Positions 8,730 through 16,517 of a DNA stretch of 64,000 nucleotides are shown here, piece after piece (positions within the stretch are counted from its first letter, which is position 1; every line of letters starts with the position of its first letter). The notes below the pieces were generated by a model that was not told the origin of the DNA, did no database searches, and was given only the letters and a program-made list of their open reading frames with translations. The DNA is taken from positions 1 to 64,000 of the forward strand of contig JAFSOA010000017.1 of the NCBI GenBank assembly GCA_017447265.1, given 5' to 3'. The stretch is from Bacteroidales bacterium. Lineage in GTDB: Bacteria; Bacteroidota; Bacteroidia; Bacteroidales; UBA932. Made by a program: the position numbers and the translations under genes.

Positions 8730-10355
8730 TTATGCTTTGTACACCTGTTCGCCGTCCACGATGGTGGCAAGGCACCTTGCCTTCTCGATCTCTGCAAAGT
8801 CGTCGTGCATGAAGTCGCGGTCAAAAACAGTGAAGTTGGCGAGCTTGCCCAGGCTGATGGAGCCCATCCGGTCCTCTTCGTGCCACATATAGGCCACGTT
8901 GCTTGTCAGGGTCTGCAGCGCCTCATACCGGCTGATAGCCTGGTCGATATTTCTGATATACTCGTTCGGGTATGACGGCAGCTTCTTCAACACGCCCATG
9001 CAGAATGCCTGAGTTGCACTGAAAAACGGCGACACCGGGTAGTCGGAATGGTTGGCGACCACACCGCCGGCATCCATGATGGATTTGACCGGATAGGCGT
9101 TATTGGACTTCTCTTCGCCCACATAGGCAACCTCCTGCGGGAAGCCGGCGGGATGCTTGATGGCCCACATGATGCCGCATACGGCCATGACATTATATTC
9201 GCCCATTCTCTTCACATCCTCAGGCGAGACTTCCTGCAGATGTGCAAGGGCATTCCGCATATCGAAATTGCCCGCTTCGGTCTGCGCCTCGGCAAAAGCG
9301 TCAATCCACGCCCGGGTGGCGCCGTCGCCAACGGAATGAACGTGGACGTTCATACCATGCGCTGCCGCCGCCTTGACGAGCCGCACCATCTTGTCGTGAT
9401 TATCGAATCTTGTCACGCCCTTGTAGCCAGGTTTGTCCACATAGTCATCCAGCATCCACGCGGTGTGCCCCTCCACGACGCCGTCGGCAAAGACCTTGGC
9501 GCCGATTACCTTCACGTGCTTGCCGTTGTATTCCTTTGCCTCCTGCGCGATTCTGTCCATATCCGCTTCAGGGGTGTCGGTATTGTCATTGACGAAACTG
9601 CCGCAGAAGGAATACATCTTCAGCTTGCCCTCATCGTCCAGTTCCTTGTAGGCACGGGGGTCGTGCTGGGTCAGAAGCTGGTAACCGGCATCATATACGC
9701 CCGTATATCCGTTTGCAAACGCGTATTGCTGGAAGCCCAGCAGCTCTTTCTTCGCTTGCGCAAGTTCCGGCTGGACCCGCTTGACCAGATCGATGGCGGG
9801 CTTTTCTGCCAGCAGGCCGTTCGGCTTGCCGTTTTCGTCCACATGGATACATTCCGTTCCCCACTGTTTCACAGCGTCTTCGTTGATGTCGAATGCTTCC
9901 ATGGCTTTGGTATTGACCCACATCATGTGACCGCTGCTGCTCTGGTTGATCATGGGCTTGTCCGGGCATATCTGGTCCAACTGCTTGGCATTCAGCTGAT
10001 ACAGCAGATCATCCGACCAGCCCGAGCCCACGATGTGAGGCTTATCCTGGTTCTCTTCCACATACTTCTTCAGAATGGCCAGATAATCCTCCGGCGTCTT
10101 GCCTTCTGCCAGGTTGGCCCTGCCGAACATGATGTTACCGGCAAATCCCGGATGGCAATGCGCTTCCAGAAATCCTGGATAAATGGAATTGCTTCCATAG
10201 TCGAGGACCTGGGCCTGATCCCCCTTGAGTTTCATGGCCGCCTCTTTGCTTCCGACGTAAATGATTTTTCCATCGGCCACAGCAATAGCCTCTGCATAGG
10301 GTTTGAACGCATCCATTGTGATGACGTTCCCAATAATAATTTTTTCCGCTTTCAT
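8730..10355 (-). CDS. Divergent YtcJ-type amidohydrolase
   Basis: The 541-residue protein is of the Amidohydro_3/YtcJ family, with EAHCHP (metal His 66 and 68), VHVHSVGD, NALAHLQEV and NHSDYPVSP. It is clearly a different subfamily from the three close paralogues in this array: the N-terminus reads MKAEKIIIGNVITMD and the body is only distantly similar. It may act on a related but distinct substrate. It is cytoplasmic by sequence and lies between amidohydrolase paralogue 4 (36 bases upstream in the transcript) and a carboxylesterase (12 bases downstream). The family assignment is firm; the substrate is not. Confidence 0.86.
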   Translation of the reverse strand: MKAEKIIIGNVITMDAFKPYAEAIAVADGKIIYVGSKEAAMKLKGDQAQVLDYGSNSIYPGFLEAHCHPGFAGNIMFGRANLAEGKTPEDYLAILKKYVEENQDKPHIVGSGWSDDLLYQLNAKQLDQICPDKPMINQSSSGHMMWVNTKAMEAFDINEDAVKQWGTECIHVDENGKPNGLLAEKPAIDLVKRVQPELAQAKKELLGFQQYAFANGYTGVYDAGYQLLTQHDPRAYKELDDEGKLKMYSFCGSFVNDNTDTPEADMDRIAQEAKEYNGKHVKVIGAKVFADGVVEGHTAWMLDDYVDKPGYKGVTRFDNHDKMVRLVKAAAAHGMNVHVHSVGDGATRAWIDAFAEAQTEAGNFDMRNALAHLQEVSPEDVKRMGEYNVMAVCGIMWAIKHPAGFPQEVAYVGEEKSNNAYPVKSIMDAGGVVANHSDYPVSPFFSATQAFCMGVLKKLPSYPNEYIRNIDQAISRYEALQTLTSNVAYMWHEEDRMGSISLGKLANFTVFDRDFMHDDFAEIEKARCLATIVDGEQVYKA

Positions 10356-10391
10356 TATTTCATCTTCAAATTATAACCGTTCTATCCCACA

Positions 10392-12047
10392 TCAATTCAC
10401 CTTCTTACCCTTAAAATATACATATTGTGGCAGGTTGTAGCTGAAGCCTTCATGCTCCGCTGCGAGAAGGTCCTTGTCGAATACCAGGAAGTCGGCGTCC
10501 TTGCCGGCGGTGATGGAGCCCTTCCTGGCCTCGATACCCAGCTGTTTGGCGCCGTTGATGGTATAGCCGATGAGCATTTCCTCAATAGTCATCCTTTCGT
10601 TCTCGGGCGGGAATACGCTGGGAGCTACGTTGAACGGGTAGTTTCTGGTCTTTTCGGTAATCCAGCGGGTCATACCCACCTCCATGCCCAGGTAAGGGTT
10701 CCAGGTGGTGAAATCCATAAAGACGATATTGTCGCTGGACCAGGCCACCGTAGCGCCGCTGTCCCAAACCGTTTTGCAACGGAACTGCTTGCGGGCACGT
10801 TCCATACCCAGCCAGGAAGCCGCAATCGCAGGGTCTCCGGAGTGCCAGTGCGGGGTAAAGTTGGCAAATACGCCCAACTTGGCGAAACGTTCCAGATCAT
10901 CGTCGCACTCAATTTCAAGATGGGCGCAGGTGACCCGCACGTGGTAGCTGTCTCCCAGCTCTTTTCTGGCCATCTCCACACCGTCCAGTACGGTCCGGGA
11001 AGCTCGCTCGCCCACGGTGTGCAGATGCAGGTCCAGATTCGCCTCGTTGAGTTGCTTCAAAAGCTCCGCGATTCCCTTTGCCGAGAAGGCGGTAGCCCCC
11101 GTAGTATGGACATCTACATACGGCGTAACCATGGCGGCGGTATGGATCTTCTGGGTGCCGTCCATGAAAATCTTCATGGTATGCACCTTCAGGTGCTCTG
11201 TGTTGAACTCACGCTGGAAACGCTTTACTTCCTTGAGGCCTTCATCGGCATCCCGCTCCGCATTGACCACAAGGCTGCCGTCCACATAAACGGGCAGTTT
11301 TCCCTGCTTGTCCAGTTCGCACAGGCGCTTGTAAACCTTCGCATGGAACTTGGGGTCTCCCGGAAGACCGGCGTCGAATACCGCGCACACGCCGTGCTGG
11401 ACAGAGAAATCAATCCAACGCTGAAGCGCCGCATCAACCTGCTCATCGGTCAGCTCCATTCCGCTGTCGAGGATGATAGGCACTTCCGCCGCACCTTCAA
11501 TCATGTTCCCGGTCACATGTCCGTCTTTCCGCACATACATGGCGAGTCCCGGTATAGGGTCCAGACTGTTGTCATCGATGCCATGACGCGCAAGGATCTT
11601 CGAGTTCACCCAGATGCTATGGCCTTCCCCTTCCTGAATCATCAGTTCGGCGTCCGGGCAAATCGCATCGAGATCCTCCTTTACGATTTCCTCGCCGTTA
11701 AGGAACCTTTTTTCCATCAGGAAGCGGTAACGCTGCTCGCCCGGATTCTTTTTGATATAATCTGCCATGATGTCCAGCGCTTCCTGCTTGCCGTTCGGTT
11801 CAATCCGTTCTCCCATGGGGGCATACTCAAAACCCACAGGGATGGTCACATGCACATGGCTGTCGATGATGCCGGGCATGATGAACTTGCCGCCCAGGTC
11901 TGTCACTTCGCCCTCGTAGTCCGACAGGCCGGCTTCGTCGCCCACATAGACGAATTTACCGTCCTTTACCACCAGGGCCGTGGCCTTGGGATTGTTACAG
12001 TCTGCCGTGAAAATTTTTGCGTTCTTGATGATTTTATCTGCTTTCAT
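10392..12047 (-). CDS. YtcJ-type metal-dependent amidohydrolase, paralogue 4
   Basis: The 551-residue protein is the third member of the close paralogue group, more diverged than the other two but with the same framework: DSHVHV, KIFMDGT, LHLHTVGE, CAHLEI and SSDN. I chose the start at 12047 because it gives the shared MKADKIIKNAKIF N-terminus; the longer open frame runs into the upstream hydrolase gene. Differences from paralogues 1 and 2 cluster in substrate-facing parts, such as the loop around TTGATAFSAKG and the region before DSHVHV's next helix. This fits specialisation after duplication. It is 34 bases after the DUF3089 gene. Confidence 0.86.
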   Translation of the reverse strand: MKADKIIKNAKIFTADCNNPKATALVVKDGKFVYVGDEAGLSDYEGEVTDLGGKFIMPGIIDSHVHVTIPVGFEYAPMGERIEPNGKQEALDIMADYIKKNPGEQRYRFLMEKRFLNGEEIVKEDLDAICPDAELMIQEGEGHSIWVNSKILARHGIDDNSLDPIPGLAMYVRKDGHVTGNMIEGAAEVPIILDSGMELTDEQVDAALQRWIDFSVQHGVCAVFDAGLPGDPKFHAKVYKRLCELDKQGKLPVYVDGSLVVNAERDADEGLKEVKRFQREFNTEHLKVHTMKIFMDGTQKIHTAAMVTPYVDVHTTGATAFSAKGIAELLKQLNEANLDLHLHTVGERASRTVLDGVEMARKELGDSYHVRVTCAHLEIECDDDLERFAKLGVFANFTPHWHSGDPAIAASWLGMERARKQFRCKTVWDSGATVAWSSDNIVFMDFTTWNPYLGMEVGMTRWITEKTRNYPFNVAPSVFPPENERMTIEEMLIGYTINGAKQLGIEARKGSITAGKDADFLVFDKDLLAAEHEGFSYNLPQYVYFKGKKVN

Positions 12048-12081
12048 TGTTTTTTGGATTTTAGTTTTGGCGTAGTTTCCC

Positions 12082-13041
12082 CTATCGGTTTGCCTTATAA
12101 GCTGCGATGCGCTTGGCCACGTTGTCCTTGATGTTGTTGTAGAAGAGCGCATAGTCTTCGCCGTGCCGGCCGTCGGGGCCGAAGAATGCGGCGGCCACCG
12201 CCGCCTTTTCCTCCGTCATCGGCTCTCCCTTGGCATGCGTCACCACCACGCCGCGGTCCGGGAATACCTGCGCGTCTGCGCCAACGTCCCCCATCTTCAC
12301 TTCGCCGGTTTTCTCGTCCAGGTAAAGTAAACCCAGGTTCATGCTGGCCGGCGCGTAGGTGTCGTCCAACTTCCAGTTGAGCGGGTTGATGCTCATGGAG
12401 CCGGGCTGCAGCACGCAGGTATCGGCATTGACCTCCCTGTTTTTGGGCCCTTCCGTATTCCATGTGACAATGACGCCCGTATCGCACTCGCCGGTGGCAA
12501 ACTTCATGTGCGGATAGGCCTTGAATTCATCCTTGGTGAAAGCGTAGCCGATGGGATAGGCGGCCACCATGCGTTTGTAGTAATCGGGGTGCTCCGCGAA
12601 GTACTTTTTCAGCACCATCTTCACGATGGCCGATCCCTGGCTGTGGCCCGCTATGATGAACGGACGGCCGTTGTTGTAATGCTCGAAGTAGTAGTCCAGC
12701 GCGGCGACGATATCGCCATAAGGCATGCCGATGAGGGCCGCGTCAAAGACTCCGTCCCGCTTCCAGACCTCCCCGGCATGGCGCAGGCCCACCTGGCGGT
12801 AGAACGGCATGAATACATTGGTGGAATCCTCATAGGCGGTAGCGTGCAGAAGGTATTCGCCTTCAGCTCCTTCCAACATCTCCGCATTGTCCATGTCCGC
12901 GTAGTCGGGGGCGCCTTCCTCCATGCTGCCCATGATATACTCGGTTGCATAGACATAGAACGTGTCAACTTCCTTGGTTATGGGAGGCATCTTGCACCAG
13001 TTGGCTTTGTCGGAATAATCCAGCGGTAAATTCTTGCTCAT
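12082..13041 (-). CDS. DUF3089-type alpha/beta hydrolase
   Basis: The 319-residue protein resembles the DUF3089 family of alpha/beta hydrolases. An N-terminal VDTFYVYATEY segment is followed by a long variable region and a lipase-like nucleophile elbow AGHSQGS near residue 137. The late VVVTHAKGEP supplies a candidate His. No signal peptide is visible. It sits at the head of the esterase/amidase run and just after the MscS-Cache membrane genes (37 bases after the gene at 13083-13745), so it may link the two blocks on one transcript. Ester hydrolysis is inferred from the fold; the natural substrate of this family is unknown. Confidence 0.78.
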   Translation of the reverse strand: MSKNLPLDYSDKANWCKMPPITKEVDTFYVYATEYIMGSMEEGAPDYADMDNAEMLEGAEGEYLLHATAYEDSTNVFMPFYRQVGLRHAGEVWKRDGVFDAALIGMPYGDIVAALDYYFEHYNNGRPFIIAGHSQGSAIVKMVLKKYFAEHPDYYKRMVAAYPIGYAFTKDEFKAYPHMKFATGECDTGVIVTWNTEGPKNREVNADTCVLQPGSMSINPLNWKLDDTYAPASMNLGLLYLDEKTGEVKMGDVGADAQVFPDRGVVVTHAKGEPMTEEKAAVAAAFFGPDGRHGEDYALFYNNIKDNVAKRIAAYKANR

Positions 13042-13082
13042 CGTTATTCTGTTTTTTATGAAAGATTGGTTTGAGGGAATGA

Positions 13083-13745
13083 TTATCGCAGTGTTTCTTT
13101 TACGTCTTTTTCAATATCAGAATACAATTCATTGATTTCGTTGTTTGAGTAATCGGGCTTGACAAAACGATTGGTAAAGATCACTTTGATACTCGCCAGT
13201 CGTCCGGCTGTCCGCCGGTTGTGACGGAGATCATGTCCGGTCAGGAAGATATAGTCGCACAAAGTATCTCCCATAAACCAGAATAAGATAAAAAACAATT
13301 CGCGCGGGACTTCTTCCAATAATTGCGAGAGCCACAGCAACACGCCCGAGGCCAGCAGGCCGAAGAACATCCCGAGGAAGATCCTCGTATGACGTTTCTC
13401 TTCCCTTTCCACCAGGCCCAGGTTATAGGCAAAATACTCCTGTATGGTTTCCCTGATGATCTTTTTCTGCTCCTGTGACAGGAAATCCTCAATGATTTCC
13501 AGGACAAGCGGATACTCTGGAGGCAGTACCTCGTTACTCGTTTTGAGATAGTCCACGAAATCCGTATTCAGCGTCTCAAAAGTCTCGACGCTATAGTTTC
13601 GGATGACATCGTAATAGTCGGTGATGCGGCAAGGAATGGTTGCGATTCCACTGCTGAGATAATCCTTTTCTACCCGGGATTCCAGATGTCCTTCTCTGGA
13701 CTCAAATAGTTTTATGATCCTGCGTTTCATGCGTAGTTTCTTCAT
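13083..13745 (-). CDS. Small membrane protein of unknown function coupled to MscS-Cache channel
   Basis: The 220-residue protein starts at 13745, where its ATG overlaps the stop of the upstream channel gene (ATGA), so translation is probably coupled. The first 120 residues are polar and helix-rich. Two hydrophobic segments follow (IFLGMFFGLLASGVLLWL and ELFFILFWFMGDTLCDYIFL), then a basic cytoplasmic tail. I do not recognise a family. The helical N-terminus, the single membrane hairpin and the coupling to an ion channel suggest an accessory or gating subunit, but this is inference only. A longer in-frame extension upstream is antisense-style read-through inside the channel gene and is not used. 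Confidence 0.65.
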   Translation of the reverse strand: MKKLRMKRRIIKLFESREGHLESRVEKDYLSSGIATIPCRITDYYDVIRNYSVETFETLNTDFVDYLKTSNEVLPPEYPLVLEIIEDFLSQEQKKIIRETIQEYFAYNLGLVEREEKRHTRIFLGMFFGLLASGVLLWLSQLLEEVPRELFFILFWFMGDTLCDYIFLTGHDLRHNRRTAGRLASIKVIFTNRFVKPDYSNNEINELYSDIEKDVKETLR

Positions 13746-15949
13746 TGATTCGTGTCGTTTCCCGTACCCTGCCCGGCCTTGTTCCGGCTCATGTTGCACA
13801 CGGTGCCGATCTTGCTGTTGTTGAGGATGACAACATTTCCTTTTTCGTCGGTGATCTCCGTGGTGCGGATGCCCATGTCCGTGACATAACCCGTGACCCC
13901 GCCGGCACTCACATGGTCGCCCACATGGACCGAGCCCTCCAGCATCATGAAGAAGCCGGCGAGCAAATCGGCCGCCATGCTCTGGGCGCCCATGCCGACA
14001 GCGATGGAAATGACACCGGCCGAAGCCAGCAACATCGTGGTATTCACGCCGAACAAGCTCAATATGAAAAAGAAGAGGAAGAGACAGGCGACATAGGAAA
14101 TGAGGCTGTTCACCAGCCTGGCAATCGTCTTGGACTGGGGACTGAGCCGGCTTTCCATCCGATTGAGCCATGTCCGGACCAGGAAGACGAAGAAGAAGGT
14201 GGCAGCCAAGACAAACAGGGCCGCCCAAAGGGAGAACAGGTGCACGCCCTTGGACCATTGTCCGCTGAAAACATAGTCGAAAGAGGTCCACCAGCCGTTG
14301 GCGGAGGCAATCAGGACAAAGATCACGAACAAGGTCAGGAAAATGGAATAGCCATCGGAAAAGACCCGCATGGGGTTCCCCTCTCGGACTGAAGGCTGCA
14401 TCTTCCCCTCCGCTTCGCCCAGCGCCCGTGCGACCAGCACGCTTGCCGCCGGATAATACAGCAGCGCCAGGATGAGCAACACGGCCAGTACAAGCGGGAT
14501 CGAAATCTCCTGCACATAAGAATCCTCGCGCTCGGGCACCATGGACAGAAGTGTCATGCCATCGGCCGAATTCGCAGACAAGCAAACCTCCTCCCCCTTG
14601 TAAACGGCAAAGCCCTCAAAATGGCTGAGCGCTTCAAAATCCTCAAAGAAATCCTTTGCCTTCAAGCCGATCATGGCGGGGTCGGTGTGGGCGACAAAGC
14701 GACCGTCTTCGTCGTTGATGGCCGCGACGATACGGCCCTCCCGCACGGTCATCTTGTTCACCGTGTTTTCATAGCTCAAGCGCCCCAGCTCCGCATTCAG
14801 ATCATCGGCGCTGTAGACAGCCAGCAGGAATCCGTCCGGTTTTCCATCCTTGTCCGTCAGAAGGATCGCCACGCCCGACTGCATCTGGCCCGTATAGGGA
14901 TCTGCGGCGGGACCCACGACCGCATCGGGATAACCCATCAGCACGGGCCGGTACGCCTCGCTCAGGTTTTTGCCGACGGAAAAGCCCGTAAAGCTGTTGC
15001 TGGAGACGCGTTCCTGTCCATTTCTGTCAAAAAGCATCAGATACTCGGTTTTCGCGCTGCGGTTGAGTTCCTCCAGCCCCGCGTGCGTCTGGCGATCGGG
15101 GTGCTTCTCCAGATAGTCTGCCAGCATCTGTGCGCGTTCCCGGTATAGCGTTGTGAATGTGCTGCGGACCGTGGCCTCCTGCGCCTTGCGCCAATCAATC
15201 TCATGCTGGACGCTCAAACGCTGCGCCGTGGCGGTAAGGGATGCGTTCGACCGGCTCTCCAGCAGCAGGAGCAAGGCTGAAAAAACGACAGTGACCACCA
15301 GCATCACGACGAAGCCCGGCCAAGTCTCGCGGTACGCCTGCCCGCGTGAAAACGTGTCCGTACCGCTTTCGGCCCTTTTCCAGAAAAGGCGGCGGAAAGC
15401 GTAGATCTGGAACAGCAAGATTCCCAGGCCGATGAGGGTCGAAATGGCGATGGCGATGTATAGGCCGTTTCTGACGACATGGAGCAGCGGGACCGTCAGC
15501 AAGACATCTGTTTCTTCCTGTGGATAATGCCTCATCGCCGCCAGCCAGCGCTTGTCAAGCAGCCTGACGATCCGAAAACGGTCGGTACGCCGGTAGACTT
15601 CCGGCAATTCTTCTTTCAACTGTTCAAGCTGTCCGGGAGTAAAACCGTCCATTGGATAGACTTCCAGCTGATCACCGGTTTTAGCGAAGGCGGCGGCTTC
15701 TCTCCCGGCCAGCATGCGATCCAGGATCACGGGCCAGTCATCGATGACATGGCCGTCGACAATCCCCGGAATCTCCCCAAGATATTCATCCATCTGCTTC
15801 AGGCGGATATTCCCGCACAGCGTCAGGACAGAGAAAAACACCATGGCCGTGGTCAGCAGAAAGACAATCACGGAAACAACGACCAGCTTTTTCCCGCTCT
15901 TTCCCCCCAGAAGGGCTTTCATCTCTTCAAAAACATTCATTCGCTTCAT
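13742..15949 (-). CDS. MscS-family channel fused to an extracytoplasmic Cache-like sensor
   Basis: The 735-residue protein has TM1 at about 20-42, an extracytoplasmic stretch, two TM segments at about 160-180 and 213-232, then a roughly 240-residue extracytoplasmic region. That region looks like a Cache sensor: helix-rich start, LMLFDRNGQERVSS, then a second half with VREGRIVAAINDEDGR. It is followed by further TMs and an MscS pore helix (ASAGVISIAVGMGAQSMAADLLAG) with its beta-domain (VGDHVSAGGVTGYVTDMGIR, ending NNSKIGTVCNMS). The chain stops about 20 residues after the beta-domain, so the large cytoplasmic vestibule normal for MscS is missing. This suggests a ligand- rather than tension-gated channel. 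It starts 10 bases after the small membrane protein gene at 15960-16517. Confidence 0.8.
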   Translation of the reverse strand: MKRMNVFEEMKALLGGKSGKKLVVVSVIVFLLTTAMVFFSVLTLCGNIRLKQMDEYLGEIPGIVDGHVIDDWPVILDRMLAGREAAAFAKTGDQLEVYPMDGFTPGQLEQLKEELPEVYRRTDRFRIVRLLDKRWLAAMRHYPQEETDVLLTVPLLHVVRNGLYIAIAISTLIGLGILLFQIYAFRRLFWKRAESGTDTFSRGQAYRETWPGFVVMLVVTVVFSALLLLLESRSNASLTATAQRLSVQHEIDWRKAQEATVRSTFTTLYRERAQMLADYLEKHPDRQTHAGLEELNRSAKTEYLMLFDRNGQERVSSNSFTGFSVGKNLSEAYRPVLMGYPDAVVGPAADPYTGQMQSGVAILLTDKDGKPDGFLLAVYSADDLNAELGRLSYENTVNKMTVREGRIVAAINDEDGRFVAHTDPAMIGLKAKDFFEDFEALSHFEGFAVYKGEEVCLSANSADGMTLLSMVPEREDSYVQEISIPLVLAVLLILALLYYPAASVLVARALGEAEGKMQPSVREGNPMRVFSDGYSIFLTLFVIFVLIASANGWWTSFDYVFSGQWSKGVHLFSLWAALFVLAATFFFVFLVRTWLNRMESRLSPQSKTIARLVNSLISYVACLFLFFFILSLFGVNTTMLLASAGVISIAVGMGAQSMAADLLAGFFMMLEGSVHVGDHVSAGGVTGYVTDMGIRTTEITDEKGNVVILNNSKIGTVCNMSRNKAGQGTGNDTNQ

Positions 15950-15959
15950 AAGCAGTTTC

Positions 15960-16517
15960 TCAGTCTTTGGCCCCTTTCACGAAACAGGCCACCAGCCCGT
16001 AAGTGATGGTGGGACGTATCCATATTTCCGTAATCATGTACACGGTAAATTCATCGCCGGGTTCCAGAAGGATATCCAGCTGATAAAGTGCAGCTATGGC
16101 GAAGTCCACGATGAAAATCATCCACAACCTGTTCTTGGTGTAGTTCTCCCATTCCTTGCGGGCATAAAAGAAGGTAAGCATCAGGAGCAGCAGCACGGAA
16201 AGCGCAAGGCACGCCAAGCTAATCGGGTAATAGGCCAAGGGCGGCGGGAAAAGGATGTCACGAAGCAGAATCGTGATGCCGACACAGATGGAACACCAGT
16301 AATTGAACTGTTGTGCCGTGATGCGGTATTGGAAGATGTACATCCCCATCATGACGAGGCAGGCAATGTAAAACAGGTTGAGCACCAGCTCGGGCCAGGT
16401 ATCCTGCAGGCCGTAATGCCACACGCCGTAGAGCATGGTCCCTACGGACAATACAAGGGCCAGGATAGTGATGCCTACGTCGAAGATGGTCGATTTTTGC
16501 TTGAATCTGATATTCAT
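15960..16517 (-). CDS. Multi-pass membrane protein of unknown function
   Basis: The 185-residue protein is almost entirely hydrophobic, with five to six predicted membrane helices (for example ILALVLSVGTMLYGVW, LVLNLFYIACLVMMGMYIF, YPISLACLALSVLLLLMLTF). No catalytic or transport motif is visible and I do not recognise the family. Its start codon overlaps the stop of the upstream large MscS gene (ATGA), and the Cache-MscS gene follows 10 bases later. It therefore sits between two channels on one transcript. A channel-associated or assembly role is a reasonable guess from position only. Confidence 0.6.
   Translation of the reverse strand: MNIRFKQKSTIFDVGITILALVLSVGTMLYGVWHYGLQDTWPELVLNLFYIACLVMMGMYIFQYRITAQQFNYWCSICVGITILLRDILFPPPLAYYPISLACLALSVLLLLMLTFFYARKEWENYTKNRLWMIFIVDFAIAALYQLDILLEPGDEFTVYMITEIWIRPTITYGLVACFVKGAKD

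Noticed and set aside
13746-14585. N-terminal extension of the small membrane protein at 13083-13745
   Set aside because: It overlaps the MscS-Cache gene and reads as His/Arg/Gly-rich noise; the ATGA overlap start is far more plausible.
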